DNA of 64,000 nucleotides from Clostridiaceae bacterium HFYG-1003 (GCA_024579835.1 CP102060.1:3323558-3387557); one strand, 5' to 3'; positions 27,203 through 36,730 are shown, counted from the stretch's first letter. Made by a program: numbers and translations. The notes: generated by a model not told the origin, from the letters alone.

Positions 27203-27235
27203 AAGGAGTCGCTTCCGGCGGGAAGCGACTCCTCT
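27203..27235 (+). terminator. Terminator after icd
   Basis: A perfect 12-bp stem GGAGTCGCTTCC / GGAAGCGACTCC with a short loop, about 70 bases after the stop, followed by a CTCTC stretch rather than a strong T-run. Confidence 0.65.
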
Positions 27236-27309
27236 CAATGGCAGGATATTCGATTGATTGAATCCTTTCGGATCACCAGTTGACTCAGGAACGTTCAATG
27301 GCCTGAACT

Positions 27310-28635
27310 CTACTCCAGCGTGGTGATGATCCCCTGCTGGATTACCTTGTCATATTGATCCTGAAACATCTTTTGGGCTCCTGGGCCAAAAGTGACCGAC
27401 ATTGGGTTCATAAAACTGTCATAGATAATCTTGCCTTTAAAGGGAAGCAGGACGGTATCGACCATGATGGGAAGCTTTTGGAGCAGCACGGTAGAAACCG
27501 GCTGACTGATGCCCACGACACCATACAGGACATCCTTCGCTTTCTCGTTAGAGCCGAGCAGTACGGCGTAGTTTTCTTCATATCGCATCACCAAGAACTT
27601 GTTTTTTATGTGATTTGATTTCCAAAGCTTCAGGATTTCGACGTGCTCCTTAGGCAGATCGGCAGCTTTGATGTAATCATCAATCAGTTCGGGGTGTTCC
27701 CAGAGAAGAGTCCGGAGCTTATAGATTTCCAGGTTCGAGTTGGCTGAGTATTCCAGATCATACTCGGGGGCATCCGGACCGAAGAAGTTGATGAAAGAGA
27801 TCAGGCCAAACCAGATCTGAAAGAATTCACGGGCGTCGGCTTGTTGGAGCTGGGCAGTTTTCAGGTCCTCTGTTCTGGCGCAGCAGCGCTTGTATTTTTT
27901 GCCGCTGCCGCACGGGCAGGGATCATTCCGACCGATCTTTTTCGGTTTTGCCACAATCGGAGTATGATCATCCTCCTGCTTCATCAGGTGGAACAGTTCC
28001 TCGGGGGAATGGCCCTTATTCTCCCAGATTCGGGTATTGTTTTTTGTATCCATCATCAATTGGAAGAATGTTTCCAGGTTTTTTTCCGAGAAGTTCAGAT
28101 CATAGACGGACATTAACACGTCCAAAGAGCTGATTGGTCCGAAAATGCAGCGGTCCAGCAGGAATAAGAAGTCGGGGGATTGCGTGACCGGGCCAAACAG
28201 CCGCTTTAAAAAGCGATTAAGTTCCTGGATTTGAGGGCCGATCCGATGGTCATCATCCACAAACCGGAGAAACTCCTCCTTCTCCGGAATATAGCGGGGT
28301 TTTTGGCCCTGTTCCACCAGCAGTTGGGTCACCTCATCGAAATCCTCCAGGAAGGAGGCGTCAACCAGATACTGCTGGTAGAAAAGATAGGGAGCGTTCT
28401 TGTGGATCAGGGGAAGGAGCAGCCGGTAGATCTCCTCTCCACTGGTTGGGGTCTCATTCTGGCTGTTGATAATATCAGCCAGTTCATCCCGATCGATCAC
28501 GCCATACAGATTCACCGCCGCCCGGGCATAGGTGTCCAGAAGCGTCCTCCAGGGACCCTTCCCATAGGGACAGCGTACAATGTCAGAAGTGGGGTTGTAT
28601 TTTTCAAACAGTCTGGTTGCTTTCTCAGCCTTCAT
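27310..28635 (-). CDS. SEC-C zinc-motif protein, function unknown
   Basis: A 441-residue soluble protein. The only clear domain is a SEC-C zinc motif near residues 238-256 ([17 protein letters not shown]), best known from the SecA tail where it binds zinc and assists SecB or ribosome contact. The flanking helical regions are not recognised. Proteins with an internal SEC-C and long helical parts are common in Firmicutes and are poorly described. Monocistronic, facing icd. The ATG is preceded by GGAGAGATG-type purines. Confidence 0.75.
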   Translation of the reverse strand: MKAEKATRLFEKYNPTSDIVRCPYGKGPWRTLLDTYARAAVNLYGVIDRDELADIINSQNETPTSGEEIYRLLLPLIHKNAPYLFYQQYLVDASFLEDFDEVTQLLVEQGQKPRYIPEKEEFLRFVDDDHRIGPQIQELNRFLKRLFGPVTQSPDFLFLLDRCIFGPISSLDVLMSVYDLNFSEKNLETFFQLMMDTKNNTRIWENKGHSPEELFHLMKQEDDHTPIVAKPKKIGRNDPCPCGSGKKYKRCCARTEDLKTAQLQQADAREFFQIWFGLISFINFFGPDAPEYDLEYSANSNLEIYKLRTLLWEHPELIDDYIKAADLPKEHVEILKLWKSNHIKNKFLVMRYEENYAVLLGSNEKAKDVLYGVVGISQPVSTVLLQKLPIMVDTVLLPFKGKIIYDSFMNPMSVTFGPGAQKMFQDQYDKVIQQGIITTLE

Positions 28636-29041
28636 GGTTCATCTCTCCAATCGTCCTGCAGTCAGTGGGACATCGCACCACTCAGTTCCGATGTTCCGTG
28701 TACAGGTGAATGCTCAAGTCAATTATAACCCAAATAGCCGCATGGGAGAAACGGATGATCCGGTCAGAAGACAGGGGGAATTAAGTCATTGGTTTTGGAC
28801 GTCTCCTGTCGGAGACTGGGGATGCGGATTCCGCTGCCAAAATTGTTCAGGAATTGGTTCGGGGGCGGCAGGAGCGCAACCGTTTTATCGTAGGCTTCAG
28901 AGACCTTTTCAGGCCTGGCACAGGAAACGGAACTGTCAAATTCTGCGGAAGAGATCTGCAAGAAGGATAAGGATCTGGAGGCTTTATCTCAAAAACCAAG
29001 ACTGGGGCTGCTGGATTACTATTTTTTATCAATGGGTGTCT
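28636..29041. other. Gene-free region upstream of the NAD operon
   Basis: No supported gene in either direction. Short frames at 28580-29056 have no family resemblance and no good starts. Only the last 100 bases contain regulatory elements. Confidence 0.5.
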
Positions 29042-29121
29042 TGTCACCTCCCTTGACAGGTGAAAACCGTCATGTTATAACACTTTACGTCTTAACCCCA
29101 GCGAGAATTCAGGCTGGGGCA
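29042..29121 (+). promoter_or_regulatory. nadABC promoter with candidate NiaR operator
   Basis: TTGACA (29053-29058), a 17-base spacer and TATAAC (29076-29081) form a near-consensus sigma-A promoter. An inverted repeat TCACCT (29044-29049) / AGGTGA (29058-29063) overlaps the -35 box, a good place for the repressor encoded at the operon's end. A small hairpin (CCCCAGC / GCTGGGG, 29097-29120) lies in the leader. The operator identity is inferred from position and symmetry. Confidence 0.65.
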
Positions 29122-29147
29122 CGAACGATAGTTTACGGGGGAAGCGT

Positions 29148-30053
29148 ATGAATCAGTTGTTGGGAGAAATTGCACGTCTGAAGAAAGAGAAGGACGCGGT
29201 TATGTTGGCGCATTACTATGTGGAGGATCAAGTGAAGGCGGCCGCTGACTATGTGGGAGATTCCTACTATCTGGCCCGGCTGGCCACGGAGCTACCGCAG
29301 CAGACCATTGTGCTGTGCGGCGTTACGTTCATGGGGGAAAGCGTCAAGCTGCTTAATCCGGACAAGACGGTGCTCATGCCGGATCTGAGCGCCGGCTGTC
29401 CTATGGCGGAAATGTATGATCTGGCGGAAATCCGCCGGCTCAAGGAGGAAGTGGAGGATCTGGCGGTGGTCTGCTATGTCAATTCCACCCTGGAGCTGAA
29501 GGGTCAGTCCGATGTATGCGTTACCTCCGCCAACGCGGTGAAGGTGGTGCGGGGAATGCCTCAGCGCAACATCTATTTTGTGCCGGATGAGAACCTGGGG
29601 GGCTTTGTCGCGCAGCAGGTTCCCGAGAAACAATTTATCCTGCACAACGGTTCCTGCTGCGTCCATACCGGGATCCGGACGGCGGACCTGGAGCAGGCCA
29701 GACGGGACTATCCCAACGCCGAGGTGCTGTCCCATCCGGAGTGCCGGCCGGAGATTCTGGCGCTGTCCGACTATATCGGCAGCACATCCGGCATTCTGAA
29801 GCGGGCTGGGGAAAGCACCGCGTCTGAGCTGATCATCTGTACGGAGATGGGCATTCTGGATGAACTGAAGCGGTCCTGTCCGGACAAGACCTTCGTCTTC
29901 CCCGGCGAGCGGGTCTGCGCCAGCATGAAGAAGGTCACCCTGGAGAAGATTCGGGAGGTGCTGCGCGGCGGCAGCAATGAAATCAGGATTATGGACGGCA
30001 ATACGGAGCAGGCGGCAGCTACCCTGGAACGGATGCTGCTTCTGGCGAATTGA
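29148..30053 (+). CDS. nadA: Quinolinate synthase NadA
   Basis: 301 residues. NadA condenses iminoaspartate and dihydroxyacetone phosphate to quinolinate with a [4Fe-4S] cluster. The three cluster cysteines are in SAGCPMAEM (Cys84), NGSCCVHTG (about 169) and GERVCASMKK (about 255). AHYYVEDQVKAAADYVGDSY near the N-terminus is typical. First gene of nadA-nadB-nadC-niaR, under a strong promoter. GGGGGAAGC precedes the ATG. Confidence 0.97.
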   Translation: MNQLLGEIARLKKEKDAVMLAHYYVEDQVKAAADYVGDSYYLARLATELPQQTIVLCGVTFMGESVKLLNPDKTVLMPDLSAGCPMAEMYDLAEIRRLKEEVEDLAVVCYVNSTLELKGQSDVCVTSANAVKVVRGMPQRNIYFVPDENLGGFVAQQVPEKQFILHNGSCCVHTGIRTADLEQARRDYPNAEVLSHPECRPEILALSDYIGSTSGILKRAGESTASELIICTEMGILDELKRSCPDKTFVFPGERVCASMKKVTLEKIREVLRGGSNEIRIMDGNTEQAAATLERMLLLAN

Positions 30054-30071
30054 TTGAAAGAAGGGAATGGA

Positions 30072-31367
30072 GTGAACAGCAAGGCGGATATTGTAATCGT
30101 CGGAAGCGGCGTGGCGGGATTATTTTGCGCCCTGAACCTTCCGGAGCGCTGCCGGGTCGTCATCCTGACTAAGGACCGGCTCGAGCGCAGCGACTCCTAC
30201 CTGGCCCAGGGCGGAATCTGTGTGGCCCAGGGCGAGTCGGATTACGAGAGTTTTTATGAGGATACGATGCGGGCCGGCCATTATCAGAATGATCCGGCGG
30301 CGGTATCCCTGATGATTGAATCCTCCCGATCGGTGATCGAGGATCTGGTGGGCTTTGGGGCGGACTTTGCCCGGCAGGGCAGGAATCTGCTCTGCACCAG
30401 AGAAGGGGGGCATTCCCGTCCCCGCATCGTATATCATCAGGACATCACCGGCCGGGAGGTCATGACCCGGCTCATTGCCCGGGTGAAAGAACGGTCCAAC
30501 ATTGAAATCTATGAATATGAAACCATGGTGGACCTGCTGGTGGAGCAGGCGGAGTGCCGGGGCGTCATCAGTCGGGGAACAGACGGCAGGCTGCGCTTGT
30601 GGCAGGCAGACTCAACCATACTGGCCTGCGGCGGTGTCGGCGGGCTGTTTGAGTTCTCCACCAATTACCGGCACATTACCGGGGATGCCATTGCCATCGC
30701 TCTGGAGCACGGCATCGCCACAGAGCGGGTTGACGCGGTGCAGATGCACCCAACCACGTTCTATGATCCTTCGTCGAGCCGGTGTCTGCTGATTTCTGAG
30801 TCCGTCCGGGGCGAGGGGGCGCATCTTCTGAATGAACGGGGCGAGCGCTTTACCGATGAGCTGGCACCGCGGGACGTTGTGACAGCGGCGATCCGGGCGG
30901 AGATGGAACGGACGGGGACAGACCACGTCTATCTGGCGATGCAGCATTTGGGGGAAGAGGTGATCCGGTCACATTTCCCCAATATTTACGAATCCTGCCG
31001 CCAGCGCGGCATCGATGTGCTGACCCAGCCCATTCCGGTGGTGCCGGCCCAGCACTACCTCATGGGCGGCATCAAGGTGGATCTGGACAGCCAGACCTCC
31101 ATGGCCCGGCTGTATGCCATCGGCGAAACCAGCTGCAACGGGGTCCACGGAGCCAACCGGCTGGCCAGCAATTCGCTGCTGGAAAGCCTGGTGTTTGCCC
31201 GCCGGGCCGCCCGGCGGATCGGGGCAAGTCACAGAACCCAGATAGAGAAGAGGGGCAGCGGCAGTCTGGCGCTGCCGGATTTCGAGAAATATCAGGAGGA
31301 TTCGCTGATGGAGCGCTATCGTCGGACCGTCCGGGAAAAAATGGGGGAGCAGCTTCATGCAATATAG
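30072..31367 (+). CDS. nadB: L-aspartate oxidase NadB, short form
   Basis: About 431 residues. NadB oxidises aspartate to iminoaspartate with FAD. The dinucleotide motif is VIVGSGVAGLFCAL at the N-terminus; YLAQGGICVAQGESDYESFYEDTM, LGEEV, MGGIKVD and HGANRLASNSLLE are family hallmarks. It is about 100 residues shorter than the E. coli enzyme, lacking most of the C-terminal helical domain, as in several Clostridia. The GTG at 30072 follows GAAGGGA; a nearby ATG at 30067 is out of frame. It overlaps nadC by 11 bases if the first nadC ATG is used. Confidence 0.95.
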   Translation: MNSKADIVIVGSGVAGLFCALNLPERCRVVILTKDRLERSDSYLAQGGICVAQGESDYESFYEDTMRAGHYQNDPAAVSLMIESSRSVIEDLVGFGADFARQGRNLLCTREGGHSRPRIVYHQDITGREVMTRLIARVKERSNIEIYEYETMVDLLVEQAECRGVISRGTDGRLRLWQADSTILACGGVGGLFEFSTNYRHITGDAIAIALEHGIATERVDAVQMHPTTFYDPSSSRCLLISESVRGEGAHLLNERGERFTDELAPRDVVTAAIRAEMERTGTDHVYLAMQHLGEEVIRSHFPNIYESCRQRGIDVLTQPIPVVPAQHYLMGGIKVDLDSQTSMARLYAIGETSCNGVHGANRLASNSLLESLVFARRAARRIGASHRTQIEKRGSGSLALPDFEKYQEDSLMERYRRTVREKMGEQLHAI

Positions 31368-32214
31368 TTTTTCAGGTAGAATCAAGATGGATGAACACAT
31401 CAGACAGGCCCTGGCGGAGGATATCACCCAGGAGGATCTGAGCACGAACGCTGTGGTGGATCCCGCCCGGCAGGGAACCGTGGAGCTGATCTGCAAGCAG
31501 GACGGAGTTCTGGCCGGGATCGAGGTCTTCTGCCGCGTGTTTGCGCTGCTCGATCCGAAGGTGCAGTGCGCCGCTGCAGTCCATGACGGCGAAGCGATCC
31601 GGCAGGGGCAGGTGATTGCCCGGATTCAGGGCAGCCTGCGGGCTCTGCTCACCGGGGAGCGCACCGCGCTCAACTACCTGCAGCACATGAGCGGCATCGC
31701 AACCTACACCCGGGGTGTGGCCGATGTGCTGGAAGGCACCGGGATCGCGCTGCTGGATACGCGCAAGACGACGCCAACGCTGCGGCTGTTTGACAAGTAC
31801 GCGGTCAAGGTTGGGGGCGGGAAGAACCACCGCTTCAACCTGTCTGACGGCATCATGTTAAAGGACAACCACATCGCGGCGGCCGGCGGGATCCGTCCGG
31901 CGGTGGAGCGGGCTAGGGCCTACGCCTCCCATGTCTACAAAATCGAGGTGGAGGCGGAAACCCTGGACATGGTTCAGGAGGCCGCCGAGGCGGGAGCAGA
32001 CATCATCATGCTGGACAATATGTCCCCGGAGCTGATGAAGGAAGCCGTCCGACTCATTGCCGGGCGCGCCGCCACGGAATGCTCCGGCAACGTAACAAAG
32101 GAAAATATCGCCCGATACCTGGATCTGGGGATCGACTACATTTCAGTCGGCGCGCTGACGCATTCCGCGCCGATCCTGGATTTTTCGATGAAGAACCTGA
32201 GGGCGATCGACTAG
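31357..32214 (+). CDS. nadC: Nicotinate-nucleotide pyrophosphorylase (carboxylating) NadC
   Basis: 285 residues from the first ATG, 275 from the ATG at 31387, which fits the family length better. NadC makes nicotinate mononucleotide from quinolinate and PRPP. Key stretches are LTGERTALNYLQHMSGIAT, LDTRKTTPTLRLFDKYAVKVGGGKNHRFNL (Arg and Lys phosphate-binding residues), LKDNHIAAAGG, KIEVEAET and MLDNMSPE. Third gene of the operon, 13 bases before niaR. Confidence 0.96.
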   Translation: MQYSFSGRIKMDEHIRQALAEDITQEDLSTNAVVDPARQGTVELICKQDGVLAGIEVFCRVFALLDPKVQCAAAVHDGEAIRQGQVIARIQGSLRALLTGERTALNYLQHMSGIATYTRGVADVLEGTGIALLDTRKTTPTLRLFDKYAVKVGGGKNHRFNLSDGIMLKDNHIAAAGGIRPAVERARAYASHVYKIEVEAETLDMVQEAAEAGADIIMLDNMSPELMKEAVRLIAGRAATECSGNVTKENIARYLDLGIDYISVGALTHSAPILDFSMKNLRAID

Positions 32215-32227
32215 AGGAGGAAATTTT

Positions 32228-32788
32228 ATGTCGACCGGGAAATTGAGACGAGACCAGATCATTCAGATGATCCGAAACTCCGAGGAGCCCATCTCCGCAT
32301 CGACCCTGGCCACCCGCTTTGCGGTGAGCCGTCAGGTCATCGTGCAGGACATTGCGCTCCTGCGGGCAGCCGATTACCAAATTGAATCCACAATCCGCGG
32401 CTATCGGATGGACCGGCCGACATCCTGCCGCCGGGTCTTCAAGGTGCACCACAGCGAAGACCATACCAGCAAAGAGCTTCAGACCATCATCGACGGCGGC
32501 GGCACCGTGGTTGAAGTCTTTGTGAACCACCGGGTCTACGGCGTGATCCGTACGCCCATGCAGATCCGGTCCCGGCGCGACATTGACCACCTGGTCCATG
32601 AAATCTCCTCCGGCAACTCCTCTCTGCTCATGCACATGACCTCGGGCTACCACTTCCACACCGTGGAGGCAGCTTCGGAGGAAATCCTGGACGGCATCGC
32701 CGCCCGCCTGAAACAGAACGGCTTCCTGGCACCGGTGCTGGACTATGAGCGTCACCTGCTGGGGGACGATCCGGATCAGACCAGGTAA
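32228..32788 (+). CDS. niaR: NiaR, niacin-responsive repressor (HTH + 3H domain)
   Basis: 186 residues. An N-terminal HTH_11-type domain (residues 5-58, with ISASTLATRFAVSRQVIVQDI as the helix-turn-helix region) is followed by a 3H domain (about 72-172) containing the conserved histidines that bind metal and nicotinate. Known NiaR/YrxA proteins repress NAD synthesis and niacin uptake genes when niacin is present. Its place as the last gene of nadABC implies autoregulation through the palindrome at the operon promoter. GAGGAGG lies just before the ATG. Confidence 0.9.
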   Translation: MSTGKLRRDQIIQMIRNSEEPISASTLATRFAVSRQVIVQDIALLRAADYQIESTIRGYRMDRPTSCRRVFKVHHSEDHTSKELQTIIDGGGTVVEVFVNHRVYGVIRTPMQIRSRRDIDHLVHEISSGNSSLLMHMTSGYHFHTVEAASEEILDGIAARLKQNGFLAPVLDYERHLLGDDPDQTR

Positions 32789-32956
32789 TGCGGCCTGGCA
32801 GCTGACCTGAACTGCCGGATCAGACCGGAGCCGTTCGGCACCGGAACTGCCGCTGAATCGGGCTTAATACACCTGGTACCCGATGGCATAATAGTCGCAG
32901 GAATCATTACCTGACAATCACATGTAACATGACCGGACAATCAGATGAATGACAAG

Positions 32957-32999
32957 AGACAGGCCCTCCGGCGACGAGATTCGCCGGAGGGCCTGTCTA
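32957..32999 (+). terminator. Hairpin after the NAD operon
   Basis: A near-perfect 17-bp stem GACAGGCCCTCCGGCGA with its complement (loop 5 bases) about 170 bases after niaR. It lacks a T-run, so it is either a weak terminator or an RNA end stabiliser. Confidence 0.55.
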
Positions 33000-33278
33000 C
33001 GTTCCAGGGACCAGAAGGTTCCAGCCTTCCGGAGCGACGATGTTCCAATCATCCGGAGCGGCGATGGTTCACCTTTCTGGGCAGGGGATCTGATTGCTGG
33101 GATTTTTGGGGGAATTGTATAAAAACACTGTTTGCCAAGATGATAGAAGATCCGGGAGGGCTGTGCTATGCTGAAGGCAAAGAGAAGGATCCGACTGCCC
33201 CGGTCGGACCGCCCGGCAGAAGATTTGAGACAAGGTTTCATGAACTGCGATCGGATGATGACACAGGAGGGGCAGGAG

Positions 33279-33563
33279 ATGGAAAATGTCAGGAGAAGCC
33301 GATTTGCCTTCGGGCTGGGTCCCGTTGGTCGGGCCCTGCGCTCACCGCTGGTGAGCAGGTGTTTCTTCTACGATCTGACGGATGTGCTGGATATGCCGGA
33401 TGAAACGGTGTGGACCATGACCGGTGTGCGGACGCTGCGTTGGATTTTGGATGCCGTCAAGGATCTCATGAGAAAGGGGCTGGTGGACAAAACCCAGACC
33501 CGCTGGGCTGGTTCAGGCCCTGGCTCGGATCGGAGGAACCGGGGCGATCGTCAGGCTGACTGA
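33279..33563 (+). pseudogene. Truncated GPH-family sugar:cation symporter (N-terminal piece)
   Basis: A 94-codon frame with AGGAGG before its ATG. Residues 8-75 follow the start of glycoside-pentoside-hexuronide symporters: FAFGLGPVGRAL, FFYDLTDVLDMPDETVW, TGVRTLRWILDAVKDLM and VDKTQTRWAG resemble the family's FGLG..G, FYLTDVL, R.FDA.NDP.MG and VDNT.TRWG stations. Membrane residues are eroded and the frame then runs into unrelated sequence and stops; the other eleven helices are absent. It lies 17 bases ahead of the glucosidase gene, so a former uptake-hydrolysis operon is likely. The call rests on motif spacing alone. Confidence 0.55.
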
Positions 33564-33580
33564 GAGGAGGGGAGCTCATC

Positions 33581-35467
33581 ATGCTGAATCAGAATCATAC
33601 CGTGGGGGATGTAATGGACCACCCGCTGGGTCAGGATATCCTTCATAAGCTCCTGCTCCAGATAGGAATCAGCCGGCGGTTCCTGGGCCATCCGCTGATC
33701 CGGCGGATCCGGCTGTCTCATTTGCCGCGCCTGACCGGGGGGAAGGTGGATGAGAGCTTTGTCGCAACGGTTCTGGAGCTGTTAAACAGCGAGCCGGATG
33801 TGCCCGGAATCGGTTCGGGACCGGGCCGGGCGGCCTGGTGGAAGGAAGCGGTTTTCTATCAGATCTACCCCAAAAGCTTCATGGACAGCGATGGCGATGG
33901 CGTGGGAGACCTGGGCGGAATTCTCACGAAACTGGACTATCTGCAGAATCTGGGGGTGGGCGCCCTGTGGCTTACTCCGATCTATGACTCCCCGGAGGCG
34001 GACAACGGTTACGATATCCGGGACTATCAGGCCATTCTGTCAACTTATGGCACCATGGCGGATTTTGACGCGCTGATCCAGGAGCTGCATCGCCGGGGCA
34101 TGCGGCTGATCATGGATTTGGTGGTCAATCACACCTCGGATGAGCATCGCTGGTTTCAGGAAGCCATGGGGGATCCCTCCTCACCGAAAGGGGACTATTA
34201 CTTTTTCCGGGACGACCCCAATAACTGGGTGTCGTTTTTCGGCGGGAGCGCCTGGAAACGAATTCCGCAGCGCGACCAGTGGGTTCTGCATCTGTTCAGT
34301 GAGCGTCAGATGGATTTAAACTGGGACAATCCGGCCCTGCGGGAAGAGATCTTCCGGATGGTGCGGAGCTGGCTGGATCGGGGCGTGGACGGTTTCCGGC
34401 TGGATGTCATCAACTATATCTCGAAGCGGCCAGGACTGCCGCCGGGCAATGAATGTCTGGCCCGCATCTCGGGCTTTCGCGGCTTTGAGCATTATTTCTA
34501 CGGTCCCAATTTGCATCGGTACCTGCGGGAGCTGCGCCGCCAGGCCTTAGACCCCTATGAGGCATTTTCTGTGGGGGAAACTCCGGGAATCGGCCGGCAG
34601 ACGGCGAAGCTGCTGACAGCTCCCCCGCGCCGCGAGCTGGACATGATCTTCAACTTTGACCACCTGGAGAATCCGGGAAAGGTTCGAGGGGACGATTACC
34701 GGTATGACCTGAATTACTACAAGGAATACATCATCCCCTGGATGGAGGATCCCGGCGGGGTCTGGATGTCGCTGTTCTATGAGAATCACGACAATCCACG
34801 TATGATCTCCAAAGTGAATCCGGAACCGCAGGTGCGCAAGGTCCTGGCCAAGCTGCTGGCGCTGCTTCAGATGACGCTGCGGGGCACACCCTTCGTGTTC
34901 CAGGGTCAGGAACTGGGTCGCGTCAACCAGAACTTTACGTCGATGGACCAGCTGCGCGATGTCGAAAGCCTGAATCTGTACCAAACCTGGAGGAAAACTA
35001 TGGGGGAAGAGACCGCCCGCCGCAAGATCCTGACGGGTACCCGCGATCATGCCCGGGTGCCCATGGCCTGGAACAGCGATCGCCAGGCCGGTTTCTCCGA
35101 GGCGGAGCCCTGGATTGCTCAGGACCAGGACTATCTGACCTGGAATGCCGCAGCGGAGAGTGCTGACCCGAATTCCGTCCTGAATTTCTACCGGCGCCTG
35201 ATCCGGCTGCGCCGATCGCACCCTGTTCTGGTCTACGGCGAGATCCGGATCCGGTTCAAAAAGACTCGGAACCTGTTCCTGTATCACCGCGTCAGTCCCG
35301 AGGAAACCCTGATCGTGGAATGCAATCTCTCGAGCCGTCGGATTCGGCGGCGGATCTCCAGCCGAAGCCGTCATCGCCTGATCTCCAATTATCCGGATTT
35401 GCCGCAGGGCTGGCTGCGACCCTATGAAGCCATCCTGTGGAAGCAGGAGACAAAGAGAAAACAATAA
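33581..35467 (+). CDS. GH13 alpha-glucosidase with N-terminal extension
   Basis: 628 residues. A GH13 (alpha-amylase superfamily) (beta/alpha)8 enzyme starts near residue 87 (WKEAVFYQIYPKSFMDSDGDGVGDL). The catalytic nucleophile is Asp275 in GFRLDV, the acid/base Glu333 in SVGETPG, and the transition-state Asp404 in ENHDNPR. The sequence resembles oligo-1,6-glucosidases and alpha-glucosidases (GH13_31), cytoplasmic enzymes with no signal peptide. Residues 1-86 are an additional helical domain (HPLGQDILHKLLLQIG and LELLNSEPDVPG) not found in the textbook enzyme. The C-terminal beta-domain is unusually Arg/Ser-rich. GAGGAGGGG precedes the ATG. Confidence 0.92.
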   Translation: MLNQNHTVGDVMDHPLGQDILHKLLLQIGISRRFLGHPLIRRIRLSHLPRLTGGKVDESFVATVLELLNSEPDVPGIGSGPGRAAWWKEAVFYQIYPKSFMDSDGDGVGDLGGILTKLDYLQNLGVGALWLTPIYDSPEADNGYDIRDYQAILSTYGTMADFDALIQELHRRGMRLIMDLVVNHTSDEHRWFQEAMGDPSSPKGDYYFFRDDPNNWVSFFGGSAWKRIPQRDQWVLHLFSERQMDLNWDNPALREEIFRMVRSWLDRGVDGFRLDVINYISKRPGLPPGNECLARISGFRGFEHYFYGPNLHRYLRELRRQALDPYEAFSVGETPGIGRQTAKLLTAPPRRELDMIFNFDHLENPGKVRGDDYRYDLNYYKEYIIPWMEDPGGVWMSLFYENHDNPRMISKVNPEPQVRKVLAKLLALLQMTLRGTPFVFQGQELGRVNQNFTSMDQLRDVESLNLYQTWRKTMGEETARRKILTGTRDHARVPMAWNSDRQAGFSEAEPWIAQDQDYLTWNAAAESADPNSVLNFYRRLIRLRRSHPVLVYGEIRIRFKKTRNLFLYHRVSPEETLIVECNLSSRRIRRRISSRSRHRLISNYPDLPQGWLRPYEAILWKQETKRKQ

Positions 35468-35911
35468 TCCAATGGAAGATTATCACTATCGTATATAAAA
35501 AGATAGTAACTATTAATAGATAATGATGTTTATTCGTATATTAAGTCCGATTTTTCATATCAGCTTTGTATAATATTGTTCGCTTGAGTGATAAAATGGA
35601 ATTAATAACAGGGCAGTTCAAACGGAATAACGATTTCAACTGCCGATCACGCACAAACAGGATACCAATTACTCCCGGTGGTCGACAGAGTAACCAATTC
35701 GTGCTGAATGTTGTCAGAATAACAAATTACTGCTCAATTTTGACAGGATAATCATTATTGTTAAACCCAACCGAATAACCAACTGAAGTGACTCACTCTC
35801 AGTTTCTGCCATTGAGGTGTCTGCCGCTGTCAATGGAGGAAGCTGTGCCGTGAGTCTCTTCTTTTTCGATGGATTTCTGTTTTGACCGAAAGACCTGGGA
35901 GGAAGAGTAAA
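35468..35911. other. AT-rich non-coding stretch before the caspase gene
   Basis: No supported gene. It contains a set of degenerate direct repeats (35626-35780, listed separately) that looks like a transposon-end relic. The caspase-gene promoter must lie after about 35780, but no clear consensus is seen. Confidence 0.5.
35626..35780. repeat. Degenerate direct repeats at about 28-bp spacing
   Basis: Five to six copies of a core like GACAGAATAACCAATTACTG, centred on the ATAAC word at 35628, 35663, 35691, 35720, 35749 and 35776. The last five are 27-29 bases apart. Regular multiple repeats with degenerate cores are typical of transposase-binding ends of IS21-like elements; no transposase gene is next to them, so this would be a relic end. 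Confidence 0.55.
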
Positions 35912-36712
35912 ATGGCAAAAAAAGCATTGTGTGTCGGAATCAATGATTATCCCTTTGAGGGCAATGATCTCAAGGGATGCGTCAATGATGCCAGAAGTTG
36001 GGCCGCCCTGCTGACGGATCATTTTGGCTTTGCGGCGGCGGATGTTAAGATACTGCTGGATCAGGAAGCAACGAAGGCAGCGATTCTGGCGGAGCTGGAT
36101 CAGATGATCGAAGACGGCGTCGAGGGAGATACCCTGGTTTTCACCAATTCGTCCCATGGAACCTATGTGGCGGATGAGAGTGGGGAAGAGCAGGACAAAT
36201 ACGACGAAGCGATCTGTCCGTATGACTGTGAGTCGCAGCTGATTCTGGATGATGAGCTTCGGGAGCGGTTCGATTGGCTCAAGCCGGGTGTGCGGATGTT
36301 CCTGATTTCGGATTCATGTCACTCCGGGGATCTGCGCAAGGCATTGATCGGGGATACCCCGGATCAGAGGCGCTGCCGGTTCCTGAATCCGGTGTTCCTG
36401 AAGCGGGCCACGCTGGACAATCCCTTCCGGGCCAAAGCCAATGGCCGGAAGATCAGCCGGCGGACCAAGGTGCTGGATCTGCTGCTGAGCGGCTGCAAGA
36501 GCAGCGAATATTCGTATGATGCCCTGATTGACGGTGATTACCATGGCGCGATGACTTACTACGCGCTGCAGGCGATGAAGGAAGCGGATTATCAGCTGAC
36601 GTTCCAGGAGCTGCATAAAAAGGTCAATGCTTCGCTGCGCTCTGCCGGGTATCCTCAGCATCCCCAGCTGGAGGGGAAAACGGTTTTGAAAAAGCAGCAG
36701 GTGTTTGAATGA
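35912..36712 (+). CDS. Caspase-like cysteine protease (peptidase C14)
   Basis: A 266-residue stand-alone caspase fold of the metacaspase type. The N-terminal strand is KKALCVGINDYPFEGNDLKGCVNDA. The catalytic His82 sits in SSHGT and the catalytic Cys136 in SDSCHSGD, with the acidic pocket typical of Arg/Lys-specific prokaryotic caspases (the DEAICPYD strand). No signal peptide or fused sensor domain. The gene for a trypsin-nuclease fusion starts 18 bases downstream, so the two form an operon. Bacterial caspases of this kind act in anti-phage or regulated death systems, cleaving effector proteins; the partner protein is the obvious substrate (inference). GGGAGG precedes the ATG at 35912. Confidence 0.9.
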   Translation: MAKKALCVGINDYPFEGNDLKGCVNDARSWAALLTDHFGFAAADVKILLDQEATKAAILAELDQMIEDGVEGDTLVFTNSSHGTYVADESGEEQDKYDEAICPYDCESQLILDDELRERFDWLKPGVRMFLISDSCHSGDLRKALIGDTPDQRRCRFLNPVFLKRATLDNPFRAKANGRKISRRTKVLDLLLSGCKSSEYSYDALIDGDYHGAMTYYALQAMKEADYQLTFQELHKKVNASLRSAGYPQHPQLEGKTVLKKQQVFE

Positions 36713-36730
36713 AAGGCGGGAGGGATGAAT

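Noticed and set aside
35626-35780. Possible CRISPR array.
   Set aside because: The copies are degenerate with only about 10 bases between them, and no cas gene is near; transposon-end repeats fit better.
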